Shown here: piece by piece, positions 32,632-47,600 of the stretch
Layout: each line of letters starts with the position of its first letter
Numbering within the stretch: the stretch's first letter is position 1
NCBI GenBank assembly: GCA_040954595.2
Contig: CM082592.2
Coordinates: 7,936,001-8,000,000, forward strand
Direction of reading: 5' to 3'
DNA length: 64,000 bases
Source of the DNA: Balanoglossus misakiensis
Taxonomy: Eukaryota > Hemichordata
Made by a program: the position numbers and the translations under genes
The notes under the pieces: generated by a model
What the model was told of the DNA's origin: nothing
Database searches by the model: none
Seen by the model: the letters and a program-made list of their open reading frames with translations, nothing else

Positions 32632-35600
32632 CAAGCAGCAACTGCATCGCGTTCAGTCACTCCAACAAAACTGTCAACTTACCCGCCAATGATTCCCAAA
32701 TCCCGTGTGAGAAACAATTCCTGCCGTGGGACCGAGACTCTTTGTTTTATCATTGTGCGGACGGCGCGTCGAGAATAAACAACTGAGAAATCACCTTGCA
32801 AATCTTCGAGCATTTGCTTCTTGGGAAACTGCGTACAAATTTCCAAGTCGCCGATGACTCAGCTCGGCATCCAGGGCCGAACTTGGAACAACTTTTAAAG
32901 CCAATCGAATTAATTTAATACAATAATACCGGGGACGGTTACGGGCGATATTTCACTTGAATAAACGTTTGTCTCCTGAAGAAGAAAAAAACGGCGGGTT
33001 TCATAAATTTTGCGCCGAATTCATTTTCTGTAATGAGAGTTTTGTTCGAGCCGTTCGAGCAGAGCGTTGCCGTAATGTAATTGTAATAAAACGAGCGAAA
33101 TATAAAATGAACGGGCACTTTCAAGAGTCGACTGGTCCCGTCTCCTGGGACACATAAAGGGATTTGGAAAATAGACTTCTGAAATCGAGAAAACGGTTAG
33201 AGTGTCGGGCTTGACACAATTGTCTGTTTTCCTGCGAGCTTGTCGTCGGCACTAATTAGGAAAGATCACCCCGCGCGGCAGCTAAACGGCAACAGTAAAT
33301 GAGATAGGGCCCAGACAACACTTGATAACTATTAACGTATCATTAAATTGTCTTTAGAAAGTTATGCGAACACAGTTTATCGAAAGCGCCACTAATTATC
33401 ACAAGTGACAAGGAAGACACGTCTAATTTAATCTGCCCCGTAAAAATTGGCGCTTTAACGAGCCAAATTAAGATACCGTCTATATCTTGTCTAAAATGTG
33501 CTGTTCAGGCTGATTTGATTTAGCTATAAATTTGAGAGCGTTTCGTTCGGCGGACTAGCATGGAAATTGATAACGCCATACATATCTATTTGACTGCGTC
33601 GGAACGATGAGTTCGTATAATTGCTCGCAAATTTGTACGCCGTGTACGGTAATTTATCATGATTTCACACGTTACTAAAGAGCTTGTAATTAATTAAAAC
33701 ACCAGTATCTCCCTAACTTGATTAAAAGACTCATTAGGAAGGGGCTGGTCTCTCGGGACAGACTGGCATTTCTCTCTCTCTCTCTCTCCCTGCCGTATTG
33801 CCGACTGGGAGACCAAAGAAACACTGAGGGATTGCTAAAATCGATGGGATCAGAAACCGTTATTTGGCGCAAAATGTGTTCGTTTTAGAACAATCGCTGC
33901 GATATGATCACGAAACACTTGCCGGCCGGGGAGAGCAGTGCGTACACAGTAATACACGCTCGCCCCTTCGAGATGTTTTACAACAGTCGGCTTAACATTG
34001 CGCGGCGCAGTTAATGCGTCCCCTACAAAAGACACGAGACGCGGGAATAACCCTCAATATCAAATTATTTGGCGACGACACATTGGCGTCGATTTTCGTT
34101 ACAGATTTATTGAATTTAAATGAGAATGGCTTTTCTTTTACTTCGGTTGCAGCGACTGGTGCTCAGCCCAAAATGTCAATTTTCTGTCTATGATGTAACT
34201 TCGAGCAATGCTGCAGAGGTTAGAGGTTAATTCGACGGGTTCAATCCCGTTGACGATAAATGATGGCGTTGTATTGAAGGGTACAGTGCCACGCTCCACT
34301 GTAAGCATAAATTGTAAAATTTATCGTTTATCATTTGCCACCGCTTCTCGGGGAAAAAATCACTAATAAAATGCCAACGTGAATTTTGCTCTCTTAAACA
34401 CAAATTTTATGAATGTCGTGAAACTGTGACCAGATAAAACTCATAGAGAGCAGCCCGAAACGGACTTGAGAATAACACGGGAGGGGTTGGGGGAGGGAAA
34501 GGCGGTTTTATGAAAACAATATGCAATTTCCAAGCCTTGAACCTTTAGATAAAGACAGGCTTGTACATGACGTTCCTTTGGGCAAAATGCACTTAATAAG
34601 TTACCATGGCCAAAGCAATCATATCATGTATCAAACAAATTTGAATGGAGTCAATAAGCAGGCACTGTGTGGCTACAAAGAGTGAAACATATGAAAAGCG
34701 AATGGGCAACGCTGCAACGATTGATAATTATTTTGGCGCGTAAAAATCAGTCGGCTTGTAGGGCTAACTGCAACAAATTGTCGTGCACCGCGCTCTCAGT
34801 ATGGCCGACAACAGCGATTGGTCTCATCAGTGTCACAGAGAATCGCTCGCCATTCTCGGCCACGGGGAGTGAGACGACATTCAGCTGTGTCAAGATCAGT
34901 AGCCGGCCCGTCTGTCTGTGAGCGCTCAAAGCTTTACCGGAATCAGATACCACCTTCAAAATGAAATTTTAACACGTGACTGTTCTCTGCTGATTTTGAT
35001 GTTTACGGCAGAGGAAGTGCGTGGAACTGGGACTAGCGGTTGTGAAATACAGGACAGTCCCCGCCGACAACCCGGAGGTAGAAAGCTTTGGTCGGGGGAG
35101 GCGTTGGTAATGGCAGGTCCTTCTTTATATCCAAGTGATTCTGTCATTGATATCGCTTTGTTTTCGGAGTTAATGGCGGTTTCGCCCGACTGGTGGTTTT
35201 ATACGTGGCAATTACTTTACACTTTCAAATGATAGGGGTCCAAGAAAAGCTGGCGTGTTTTTTTTCCACGCCTCTCGAGATAGGTGCCCCAAAATGCCAA
35301 AAGTGCACAAAAACAACACGGTCATTGACTTATCTGGAACGCGGTGATGTTACACGCTATATTCGTTGATTATGATGCGGGCATCAATTATAATGATTTC
35401 TCTTCTCCATACTGTTAAAAAAATCTACCCGCATACAGTCAGCGAAAGTGTTCGACACGAGGACCAATCTGTTTTTTTAACACAGTCGCGCGCACATTCA
35501 TAGTTCAGAGAAAAGTCCATCACAATTAAACACATTTCTTCAAAATTAATTTAAAAGAAGACCACATCATTTGTTCATTACAAGCGCTGTCTTCTATAGT

Positions 35601-38600
35601 TCACACAATATTGGCAACCTTTCTCTTGGATCGCCGGCGATGAACAAAAAAAAATAAATAAATAAGAAGATCGTCGGGTTAATGGAAAATGTATTCTCCT
35701 TATGGCCTCGTCGGCGGTGGCGTTCAGCGTTCCAATATTTACGTCGTCGCTGACGGGTGCTGTTCGGCCGCTGCCAACCAGAATGAACTTATTCTGTTTT
35801 CGCCCTGTGCGAGAACTCCTCGATTCTGATATATCTCCTCTGACACTGCTTTGACACACCGTCATCCAGTGCATCCCTTCTATCACAAATAGTCAGGGAA
35901 CACGCAGGCACACCACCGCCTATCAACACCAAATTGTCAGAGACAGCTTACAGGACACACAGTACAGCGTGTTAATAAAGGAGATTGTCTGCTGTGAAAC
36001 CTTGGGAGAAAAGTGAGATTTTATTGTACCTGATGGCGATTCATGGTGTCGTCTTTTCACCCCAAGTTTACTGTTTACATTAAATCACATTTTATCTGAA
36101 TATATACTTATTCGTAACTCTCTCTCCATCAACATCTCAGAGGGGCTCTCCATATCTGCGCAAAATTTGAAATTAAAGATCGCCGGTGCCCTGTGTGCGC
36201 CATTTTTGTTAGCGCGCAAATCATCGTCGACAGACTTGACATGATGTGAGCGGAACTCGACAGGTCAACAAATTTGAGATAGGCAACCGGACATGGCGAG
36301 TCCCCGTGGTTGGTTGGGAAATAGTTAGGCACATTTCTGTCACGCAATGGTATGGTATATGGCAAGCATATGGAACACGAACAATGTTAAGAGTTTTTCT
36401 GAAACCTGATCACCGCCATTGAAACCATACAAAACATATGACCGTCCTCCTACAATAAATTATTGCAGCTATTAAAATATCAAATTTTTATTTTTGACGA
36501 AATGGCGGAAAAAAGATGCAAAAATCATGAATGATTGATATTTTCTGAATGAAGCAAAATATCACAAGGGTATATGTTTTCAAAGTTATTCTAAATTCGG
36601 AGGCGACAGCATGAACCGTTGCATTTTAATTTCGTCGTTTGTCATCATTTTAGAACTCTGGGACGAGGATAGATCGCCTTGAGTCACACTAGCATTTTTC
36701 GCCTTCTCCATCAGATCGCCTGAATGACGATGATTTTCTTTTTTTTCGGGCATGGAATCAAACAATACACTTTTTGCGACAGCAAGTGGATCGCGTGTTG
36801 TCCGCTGCTACCGCAACCAAAGCCTGAGAGCGCGCTGTCTCGAATTACCGGATGAACGACGATTTGTGTTGGATCAAAACTCGAACGGATTCGGCTTCTC
36901 CGCAACAGAGTAAAAATTAGAGTGAAATTAGACAAAACAGAAACCCATTCGACGTTTATATGTGTTATTGTATCGAGTTTTATGCAGTATTTTTGCAGAA
37001 GTGTACGTGTAAAGACAACGAGAAGGTAGCAACGCTGCCGCGCATATACGATGCCGTGCGCCTTGGCAACGTTTTATGGTGTCACGTGGCCCGAGCTGCC
37101 GTCACTGGTGGTATAGTACAAGTGCTGCCGTGTTTTTTTCTCTCCAGGACTGACGTCGGCTGGTAAAAAAATAGTCGTTGTAAATCTGTCTCTCTGTGCC
37201 CTCTCCACGTCGCACTGGGTGTAGTACAGCCGGCAAAAAACCGACGAAAACAGCTGCCTGGCTCTCATTAAACCCCCGGTCGCCCCGTTCCCCGCATCCC
37301 CGCCGCCTCCACTTTCAGCTAAACCGTTGTCCTCATCTCGCCGCCTGGCAAATTTCCAATTACCATCCAATAAACGTCGCATTTGACATCGGTGAGTTTT
37401 TTCATGTGGTCAGATCGGCACGACTTTGGATGTAAAAAGAAAGAAAAAAAAAAACGAGAACACGAGAAATTAGAAAAGACGGACAAAAGAGGGTGACAAG
37501 CAATTCGTATATATTCTTCCTCGACACTCATTTATATGTAAATATTTTTTTGGTGGGGACATCTAATCTCATTTGGTGAGTTTTTACGATGTAGATAGCA
37601 ATGTCGCTATTGCGACTAGTGCATTGTGGTCTGAACTTTCATCACACTTCGCAAATACTTGCTAAAATCGAACCTTAATTTGGCAGAGGAAAGCGAGCGG
37701 CGACAGCTTAAACCGACAGTTGTCGTGGTGTTTTTTTCTTATTCCTTTACACCAGCTATTAAATCGAGATGCCTTTGGAAAGAAAAGGGGGGTATTGTAA
37801 AAATGATGCTATTAAAACGTGTTTTTCGACCCGCTCGCTTACCCACCCCGGGTCTCGCCTCTTTAGCGATGTCCGTAATGAATATCGGTATCGTTGTAGG
37901 TATTTGTTTTGTAGTCATGTCATCCCCCCATAGTGGCGCCATAGCCCATGAATACGTGTATAATTTGGTACTTGTATGAAATTTCCACCAAATCACTCTT
38001 CATATGCTGTCTTTGTGTGCGTGTATCTCGTTCGCCGTTCTCCCTTTTTATTAGACACTAGGGGGGAAAGAAAAAAAAGAGGGGCTGAACCTAGAGGATA
38101 TCCCAGGCGAGAGAGACAGAGAGAGTCAGAGGGAAAATGAGACTAAATCTCTCTCTCTCAATTTGAGCCAAATAGAGTCATCGGTTAAAGATGACACACA
38201 CACGTGAATGGTTGTCCGCTGCTTAGTGATTCGGGGGCATCGTTTGGCAAGATGTTAAATTAAACCGGCGTTGATCGTCTATTGTTACGCATGCACGTTT
38301 AAATAGAGATCTCCCCTTTTTTGCTAGGCTGGGAATCTTTACAATGCTACGGTATTCTCAAATAGGCTGGCTTCAGCGGCGGTAACTTCTTTTACTGTGC
38401 CGGGCTCAAAGCGATGCGCCGTCACACAGAAGATCAAAATTACCATTCAATTGGCACATGACCAAAACGTCAGAACTTATATTAACAGGTTAGCGTGCGC
38501 TCTCGACACTGCCGGCTGATATTCGGGAGTCGGAAAGACATTTAATTCTGCCTTCTGGCTTGCTCACGGGAAAAGACTGCGGTATAACAGCGCCAAAACA

Positions 38601-40070
38601 ACGTCTCGGCCGTTGCCAAGGTCGTCAGAATATGAATGCAATTTCGCAGTCAAGCGGAGCCCGCCCTGCGGCAACGAGAGTCTCGGAATAGGAAATAGTG
38701 ACATTTTGGTGATGACGTAACTGAACGACACTGCGATGCGTCAATGCAGTGTATGTCAGAAATACAGTAGTTCGTTCGTCCGGAGTTTTTTTTGTCAAGA
38801 TGTATACAGTCACATATTTGTAATGCAATGTTTTGAATGCGCCTAATGAGAGTGGTGTGTCACACTCCGATGAGAAATCGGCTGGGAACACATATTTAGC
38901 CATAAAGCTTGGCGTCGCCCGATATGACTTAACGTCAAATTTGAAAAATGTGTTTGATATTGAAAGTGTAATACATAATGGAGCACATAAAACGGACCAG
39001 AACGCGCTACTCATGTGGGGAAGTATTCGGGAGGGAATGGGAAATCCTCCTTTGCTTCATATGGCAGTCTCCCCCTCCCCATTCCCTTTCCCGATCTCAA
39101 CCCCCAACCCCACCAATGGAGGGAACACATGGCACGCGTTGGTGAAGGGCGCGTCGCCAAGGTAATACATGTAAAGTTTGCACTTCGGTGGGACGGCAGG
39201 GGCTTTGGTGACGCCTTCCCACCTCTGCGAACAATGGTACAGGCCGGAGAATGGCGCAAGTTTGAGTCCCATGTGTGGTGTTTACACTCGCATCGACAGT
39301 AAATTGTCGATGTGCCCCGTCAATCACGACAGCTCGTCTCATTTAGAGTTTGCCACCAGGCACCGTGTCTCGTTAAACCGATCCTTTTAGAAATCCAAGT
39401 CACAACTCGTCTTTCCCGCCCTCCCTACAGACGCACAGACAAACAAGACACGACAATCTTCACCAAACTGCAGTTTTCACCGGATTGTCCTCTTCCCAAA
39501 TCTTGTCAGCGTGTACGTGTGTGCGTGTGTTCTTTTTTTGTGTTTGCTTCGCGGAGACGAAGATCGACAAACTTGGCAACGCGGCGTCACTTTCGCGGAG
39601 TCGCAGACGAGCGGTGTTGCAGGCGGCACGATCCTACTGCAACTAGCTAATGGCCGTACTCGTCATTCATTTGTGAACAGAAGTGGCGGTATTTTAGTTT
39701 AAAACTGTCTTAGCAACCTGCAATTTGCCAATAATAAATCAATAGAGGGCGAACAAGGCCGCGCACTGTCATGTGCCTTTGGAACAAATTACTTCAGCTG
39801 TAATACTAATAGAAAACAAAGCATTGGAAAACTATTTTAGTTTATCGATAAAACATCATTTTAAAACAGTGTGTATTTCGTGAAGTACGTTATCCAACAG
39901 AATCTTGTATGTGCAATATCGTAATAGGCCTACATATACAATATTTTTTTATATTCGCGATGTAATTCCGGGTGGTCTGATTTCAAATTTACATCATTGA
40001 TAAACTATTTTAAATTTCCCCCCAATTATGTTGAGAGTTCGCGTCACGGTTGTTGGCGGCACGCGTGGTC

Positions 40071-40124
40071 GGGGGGGGGGGGCTGAAATCTGGACGTTTT
40101 ACTTTTAACAAAGGGGGGGGGGGG
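40071..40124 (+). repeat. Paired poly-G runs (G12, 30 bp, G12)
   Basis: Two 12-G runs at 40071-40082 and 40113-40124. Confidence 0.9.
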
Positions 40125-42186
40125 CAGGCGACGGCATATTGGCACTGTGACTGTACGAACTGTCCAACAGTCCGTCTCTAACCACCCCCTCGACGTTGCA
40201 CGCACGTGATACTAATTGAATCGAAAACCCGGATAAGTTGTAATTAATTTTTAAACTCGATGTAGAGAAAAGTGATCCTCGGTCCATGTCTGCCCAGAGA
40301 AGTTCAGCCAAGCGTCGCTGACAGAGTGAAGGATAACACGAGAAACATTTCTACGCTCTGGCGAAAAGCCCGGATGCTCTTCACGACAATTGATTTGATT
40401 CGATTCGATTGAGTCAGTCTTGTTTTTTTTCCCTTTCGTCTTTGCGTCGTCTCTGTTTTTTGTTTCTGCCCCAGCTGTACGAAGCATCATCCCTTTTATT
40501 AAAAAATGCCACAGTGCGTATCCGTCTCGCCCCGCTTTGTCATTTTCTCGACAAGAAATCTGAAAAACAGGACTTTTGACGTCTTCTCCTATTCTCCCCC
40601 CCCCCCCCCACGAAAGATCACAGGCGCCCCAACTTGGGAATTCCTGTGAAACTGCTACCACGCCAAAACCATCGGGGTGGTTCTAATTGGCTCCGCTCGT
40701 TTCCAAACGCTCTCTGTCTATTTGTCGCCCCGTTGGCACGCGAGGGATATCGGTGACACGGAACTTCGCAGAGACGCTCCCGTGAAAATGAACACCGCTC
40801 CGCCGCGATCAATTTCTTCTCCGTCTAGTGCGGAAACGAGTGGGGTGGGTGGGCGCACGCCATCGCCGCAGCCTCTCACGACACGAGAGTAATCCAAAAA
40901 GGGGGGAAATTGATCAAAGTCGATTGGTCAGGCGACACAAAACGCAACAGCACAAACCGTATAAACAGAAAACTTCGCCATATGTCCATAATTTAATACA
41001 ACATGACACTGTTCAGTGTAGATAAATAATATGAGAATATTGAGATGCGGGCATTTTTGAGTTGTGGAAACTCTCAAGGGACCCGGCTGCTCAGGCTAGA
41101 TCCGACTCAGTGCGCCTTCCTATACTGTTGCTGCAAATGCAGCGCTCAGCTCAGCAAGGGAAAGCCAAGGCGCACAGCCAAAGTGCGCGTCGACTGCACA
41201 AACCAACTTGTCTTTTGTTAGCGGTAACGAGGCACGAACAGGCGTATCAAACACGCACCTCAAAGGTCTACCATCACTACTTCTGATATTGTACCTTTCG
41301 CTTGTATCTCCATAGGAACACAAAGGTGCCGATGTCAAAGGTCACCGGCAGCTCGTGTGAGTGCCTCCGCTTGCCGTTGCCTGATTGCCGCCGACTCGGT
41401 TTTTTTTTTCTTGTTGGCTGTGTGTACCGCAAACAAGGGTACCACCACCAGAGAGCAACGTCTCCGAAGTCGAAAGTGCCCGACTCAGCGGGAGAGCCCA
41501 GAAAATTGTCCGCGACGTGAAATGCCGGAGTTCGGTTTGAAAAAAAAACCTATACCAGATGAATAAATCTGGCCAAAGGGCGAACACTTATTTGTGGCGG
41601 GCTCTGCATCACTTACAGGACACAATCAGTCACAGCCATGCAAATTGCATTTCTATCTGGGCACAACAAAGCGATTTCTCAATCCAGTTTACATTTTGCG
41701 CCGTTTTAATTTTTAATGCGTGATTTTCCTCCGTGTACGAAAAGTTGTTGATTGATTATGCCAGTGTTAAGGTTACTGTGATGTACATGTACAAAAAAAG
41801 CAACCCCCTCCCCAAGCTCAATCAAAGTACAAAAAAATAAAGAAAATTTTCACTACCCGATTGCAAATGGTGCTGTGGATTTTTATTCAGGGGCATTACG
41901 GGGGCGCTTTGCGTCAACGTCAAAATGTCGCTTGGCGTTATGTATCATATTTTCAAAGATGTAAATAATACTAGACAACAAGCTATAGAGCAACCTGGCT
42001 TATCCGCTAAAGGGCTCAAGACGCCATCTTTGACCAGATTTTACCTATTGTTCGCTCCACACGAGAAGGCAATCGTCTTGATTTGCCCCTCTACATAGAT
42101 TACGGTGACAGTGGAGAGGGACTTCGCCAATTATTTATAAGTTCAGGTTTTCTCACGTGCTTTTGCAATTCCCGGGAAGGAGCACA

Positions 42187-42242
42187 TAGATAGATAGATA
42201 TATCATTAGATAGATGGATGGACCATTAGATAGATAGATCAT

Positions 42243-42280
<38 letters not shown>

Positions 42281-42289
42281 GGCAGACAT
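42187..42289. repeat. (GATA)/(GACA) compound array
   Basis: GATA units broken by CATTA and GGATG, then a clean run of GACA. Confidence 0.92.
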
Positions 42290-44487
42290 TGCGCAATACT
42301 TTTACTATCAGAACGAAAGTTCCCACAAAACCTTAGAAGGAGAGAGGAAAAAAGTTTAAAAATAAATGAGAATTTGTCAATTTGAAACATAATACGCCAG
42401 GGTTTTAGGCTGATTACGACGAAGTTCCTTAATTATAGCTGACAGTAGTGATACACGACGCGCGCGTTTCTCCCCGCGATTACTAAGAGGATTGAGAAAG
42501 CCCTCCAAGTAAAGGACATCATCAACAATTTATTAAACATCGCGTGGGTAACGTGAGAATGCGGTAAAAATACAGATTAACTTCCAACTGATCTGCGCAA
42601 TGTGAGTTTAATAGCCCTTCGTCTCCAGCCAACCAAGAGTTATAGATTTTTTTGGTGATGTATGGAGAATATGAACATCTATCTAGATTTGCTATGGAAT
42701 GCGGACTCGCAGTTTAATAATCTGAGGCAGGAATCTGCATTACTTTGAATGAATGGACAATTCAGACGGCGGGGTTTGGAACTCAGAAGTTCCGATACGA
42801 CAGTGGAAAATAGGGGAACGTGTGTGTATGTGTGACTCGGACGGTGTTTGCGTTGTCAGGTGACTGAGACCGCGTTGGGATGAATTCGTCGACTTGAAAA
42901 AACACAATTTATGGCTGCGCTGTTTCCATGGCAACGCAATGTTTCACTTATGGTTTTTAAATCGACACCTTTTTGCAAATTGATTCCTCTACGCCGTACA
43001 ACATGACTGAATTTTCATTTATTGTCAGCGTACAGTAATTTCATTGGAAACTAAAAAAACTGCCGTGACGTCAGTTTCGGTAATGGGCGCCGTATTTTCT
43101 CAAATTAAGTTTGATGGCCCAAGCACAATGACTTGGTTTCACGTTGATGCTGGCATATTAAGCTTTCTAGATAACATTTTCTTAATTAATTGACCGTATT
43201 CTCTTTCTGCCGGTTTTCGTTTTCGAAATGTCGCGTTGGTAAGTGACTGGTTTCCCTGTGCATCATTTGTCAACAATGGCGAAAATATTTTTTTTCTCCG
43301 CACGGCGCACGCCACAGAATAAGTTGAACTACAACTCTACATTTCATATGTTAAGCAAAAACTAAATACGTCATTCGGCTCTGTATCGATGCAGTTTGCA
43401 ATTAGCTCGGCGTTTGTCGTTCTCCATGTCATAAATGTTTTCTATTTTTCTTGGATGTGTACCCGTAACCAAAGCCAATTTTATTAAAATCGAAGAGTTA
43501 TTCGATCAAACCTGTCATAAAACTAAAACGACGAAGCCACAGTCACTGCGTCCATCATGGAGACAAAATGATAATTTAATAAAATCTGTTTAATTTACCC
43601 TGATGACGACCACATGTTCAATTTTTGGTGATTTTCCACCCGCTCCGTGGCTTGATGTCACGTGACGCTGGTCGGCCAAAAATAAAGAAAGCACGATCCA
43701 CCCACATCACGTGCCGCAATTTGTAAAACTGGAGAAAAAAATTCGCTGCGGTTGCTTTTGTTTCCATGGATCTTATTTATTTATATTAATCGTGCCCATG
43801 TGGCATATCAGCCTTGTTTGTGTTTGTGAGTTCGGTCCTCCTGGGATTTGTGTTATACCGAAAATAAAATCACACTTTCTTTGACCGTGACGTGATATTA
43901 TATCCAACGAGTCGTTTCCCCCCTCCCCTCTTCAACAAAAAACAGAGCAACTTGTACCGGCGAAAACTACCAATTTGGTGCCTCCGCCCAGACAGATGGC
44001 ACGAGTTTTGAAATAAATGGTTTTTGATTCCGTTCAGTGTTTTAGCTCGCAGGTTTCGCAAGAGTCCGTCTCTTCGGGCAACGGATTTCTTTTATTGTTC
44101 GTGCGGAGACAACAAATCGTTCTTCATTAATGACAAGTTTCGTCACAACGGTGAGCACAAAGAAGACCCGTGCTTTAGTGTCAAAGATAACAGTGTAGTA
44201 TGTTTTAGACAATCATAAGACATGATCTATCTCCGTCCGCTTGGACCCGTCATTATACCGCCATTAAAATGTTCATCCCGACGGAAAGGGGAACTGAGTG
44301 AATCGTAGAAGTCGGTGAGAAAGGTGATTTTTTTAGATGGGCGGTTTCCTTTTTTCACAGTACTGTTCGAATCTCCAGAGCCAGGTGGTCGGTTTCCCCG
44401 GGTCAATTTGAGAACATCCGATAAATAAAACGCATGAAATCGCTGGTGTCTCCGTGAAGGAAACAATTACTGCTATTTGAAACTGCT

Positions 44488-44488
<1 letters not shown>
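42290..44488. other. No gene recognised
   Basis: AT-rich with scattered TAATTA, CACGTGAC-type and CCAT words. There are no long open frames or repeats. Confidence 0.45.
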
Positions 44489-44554
<66 letters not shown>

Positions 44555-44613
44555 GTCTGTCTATCTGTCTATCTGTCTGTCTCTCTCTCTGTCTCTCTCT
44601 CTGTCTCTCTCTC
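44489..44613. repeat. (CTAT)n-(CTGT)n-(CT)n compound microsatellite
   Basis: About 16 CTAT units followed by mixed CTGT/CTAT and CT-rich sequence. Confidence 0.95.
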
Positions 44614-47600
44614 TGAGTTTGCGCGTACATGTGCGAGCAATGGATCGTAAAACTCCGACAATCTTTCTTCCAAACGTATTAGGGGAGCGCAACGTATGTT
44701 TCGTTCCCATGGTCCCTTTGATAACGGACGTGATTTGGGGTTATAACACAAAATGTAATATTTGTGACGGAGTGATGGCTTTTTTAATAGTATGCCATCA
44801 AATCTGCCCATGTGTGCTGGCCCCAGTTGTGTCCATTTTCTCACATCTGCCGCGTCTGACAGGGGACTTTGCTTGGCGACCCTGTGCGTTCGTTTTAATC
44901 AGCTTTCGCGTTTCCACAGCACAACACAACGCAGCAAAGCACAACAAAACACAACACAAGCAAAACCCAAACTCTGCATGGCCAATCCCGTCCGGAGGCA
45001 AAACTTTCCAACTTGAACGGGGAAAACAATGGAGTCACACACCAACTTCTTTAGACAATACTTTGTAGAGAGACAGGTCCCAGGTTAAATTGGCGCCTGG
45101 GTTTAATTTGATCGCAGCCAGCGTTCTCACTCGTCAGAGCGGTTACCGGATTGCGAAAATCCGCACAAACAAACGTCACACGCCCGGCAAGAGACGACGA
45201 GATAAAATTTGTCTCCTTCGACTGATTTGACGTGGGTGTGCCTTAACGTGTGCCCGCTGCAGAAGATGATGGGACGCCAATCGGAAAATAAAAAGGAATT
45301 GGGCATTTGCCCTGGCAAGTGAACCTTTTCCCTGACTGCGGGAATGCATCCCCATGAGAACCGTTTGGAAATTGACGCCCGTGCCTCTACACATAAAATA
45401 TGTATTTTCTTTTCACTGGCGAGGATGCAACGATTGCTCCGATTGGTTGATCCCGCTCGTCTTTTTAAGTTCAAAACTTCCAGACAAACAAAAAACGTGG
45501 ATGAGAAACCCATCGAGTCCACAATGGTCGTGCCATTTTCGCCGTCGCGAAGTTGGCGCGCATTTGAAGAGTTCAGAAAAAAACACAACTGTGGAAAGCC
45601 CCCAGTTTTGTAGCTTAATGCCAGAGTAGTGACCCCGGACACGGGTGCCGCATCTCCTGGCTTGGTCCCTGACCGAAATGCATCATCATATTGACAAGAA
45701 GCTTACAAAGATAAACGACTGTCTTCAGCGGACTTCGTGTCGATTTCATGCACGACTGGCGCGTTTCTTACCCAGAGATCAACAGCGTAATCCCGCGATT
45801 AGAGTCAGAGAATTTAAACTTAATCACGCCCCAACCCGGGATTAAATTATCATCTAAAGAGAGAGGAGGGCATCTCCTGAACACAGATCCCAAACCCTGT
45901 CTTCGGCTCCCACATCTCGGCGCTCGAGAAAGAGAGAAAAAACTAGCGAACCGTAGAGCTCTATAAAAATAAATCTTGCGCCATAAAATATCTACCAATC
46001 GATTCGAGAGTACAGGACTCAAGCTCGTTTCAGCCGAATCCCAGGTTGAAAATTCCCCAGACAGAAAACTCACGTGTCTTTTTCCACCCGCGTTTATTCT
46101 CTCAGTTGCACATTGTTGCACGTTGCTCGCCTAGACAGTTTACTGTGGGAGATCGGTTAACCATATGATTTACTTAACTTCCATTATATTCCACCGATGT
46201 TTTCGTTAAAATATTATTTCGAAATTTCCGAGCATGCCTTCGTAAACACATCCCTCGCGTCAGGTTGGTTTAATTGAAACATAAATATTGTCACTGCAAT
46301 CGCTACGTGCGTTTTATACCCAGAAATCTCTCAAAAGAAATCATCGCCGATTATTAGAGTTGGGGTTTCGCGTGTTTTAGACACACCTGGCGCAATGTGA
46401 ATGTTTATTCTGAAACTACCACCCTCCGTTTTGGTTATATTAGGTTAGATTTAATTGCCTGTGTGGTGACTCTGTAAAAGCAAAGAGTGGTGACCATACG
46501 GTGGTGGTAGGGTACCGCAGCGACGCATGCTGCTCCAAATCAAGCAACGATTTGGAATGTGCGGTGATGCAGTTTCATTCAAAAATGTGCCACCTGTAAA
46601 TTGAGGTCCGACCAATATTTAAAACTTACTGATTAATTACAAAAGCAAGTGTTCAATAGTCTGCATACCTTTGGTGTTACATTGTCTCGGGGAGACAATG
46701 AAAGCATCCAGTTTTGTCGCGCCGATGTCTGATCGCAGACAACTACACTGAACTTTGATGTCTGCAAAAATCGGGTGTTTTCTTTGTGTTTATAAAAATT
46801 CACAATATTCTGTGCTAAGCTTCTGCCCGATCTAGTCATCTTAGCCTGTTGCGACCGCTGCCACCTTTACTTGCAAAATTCGAAGCGATCGATACAACTT
46901 TGACGTGTCTCTTCCCCTGCAGTGCGCACAGTACTGCAAAATGGGCGGGATTCAAAATGGAGCAAACAATGAAATAAAAAAAATACTGTATTTTGTTTAC
47001 AGAACAGCCGAGAGCTGCACATGTTCTCTGTCTAATAGGCTGTTACTAATGATGAGTGCAAGACCCGGCTTAATAGATTTCGGAAAAACACGGAAAGTCA
47101 CGTCACCGAGAAACTGGGGAAATCGGCGACGGTGTCTGCCGACTCGTCATTAACTCGTCAAAATGTGGAGCAAGATTTTAATATTTTCACCCATTAATCT
47201 CTGTTTTTTCCCCTTAATTGTAGACCAAGTGGACACAATTTTCCAATGTCTGTAGATCTTGACCAAAATTTGAGCAAAAATGAGTAAAAAGTTATGAGGG
47301 TTAATTTTTTTAACAAAGATGACGACGACAAGGTGACTATGGGTTGAAACTGAGGGTTAAGACACGCAGAGAATTCACGGAAGATCACGTGCCCTGTCGA
47401 AGTGGAACTTGTTAGAAACGACACCGATTTTCTTGTTCGTTGGAGCGACCAGGGGGCGAGACACTGATTCGCGGCTAACAGGTGTGTTTGCATTGATAGG
47501 AAACCGTTGCAGCGATGGGGCGGACTCCTTGAAAAGGCACCGTGTCACTTTTCATTATGGCCTCCACGAGATGAAAACGATATTCCTAAAAATCTCCGCC

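Larger units (their letters stand above)
31950..42186. other. No gene recognised; CpG-containing non-coding tract
   Basis: Apart from the GA array and two 12-G runs at 40071-40124, I see no conserved coding sequence, RNA gene or transposon ends. CpG is frequent by eye. A degraded tRNA-like word at 34208-34252 is not a credible gene. Confidence 0.45.

Noticed and set aside
34208-34252. tRNA-like A-box and B-box words (TGCTGCAGAGG, GGGTTCAATCCC)
   Set aside because: The T-loop is one base short, the A-B spacing is too small and no cloverleaf with an anticodon stem can be drawn.
45127-45642. 171-codon open frame on the minus strand, longest in the window
   Set aside because: No recognisable domain, low-complexity-free but unpatterned composition, no splice or neighbour support; likely chance in CpG-containing DNA.
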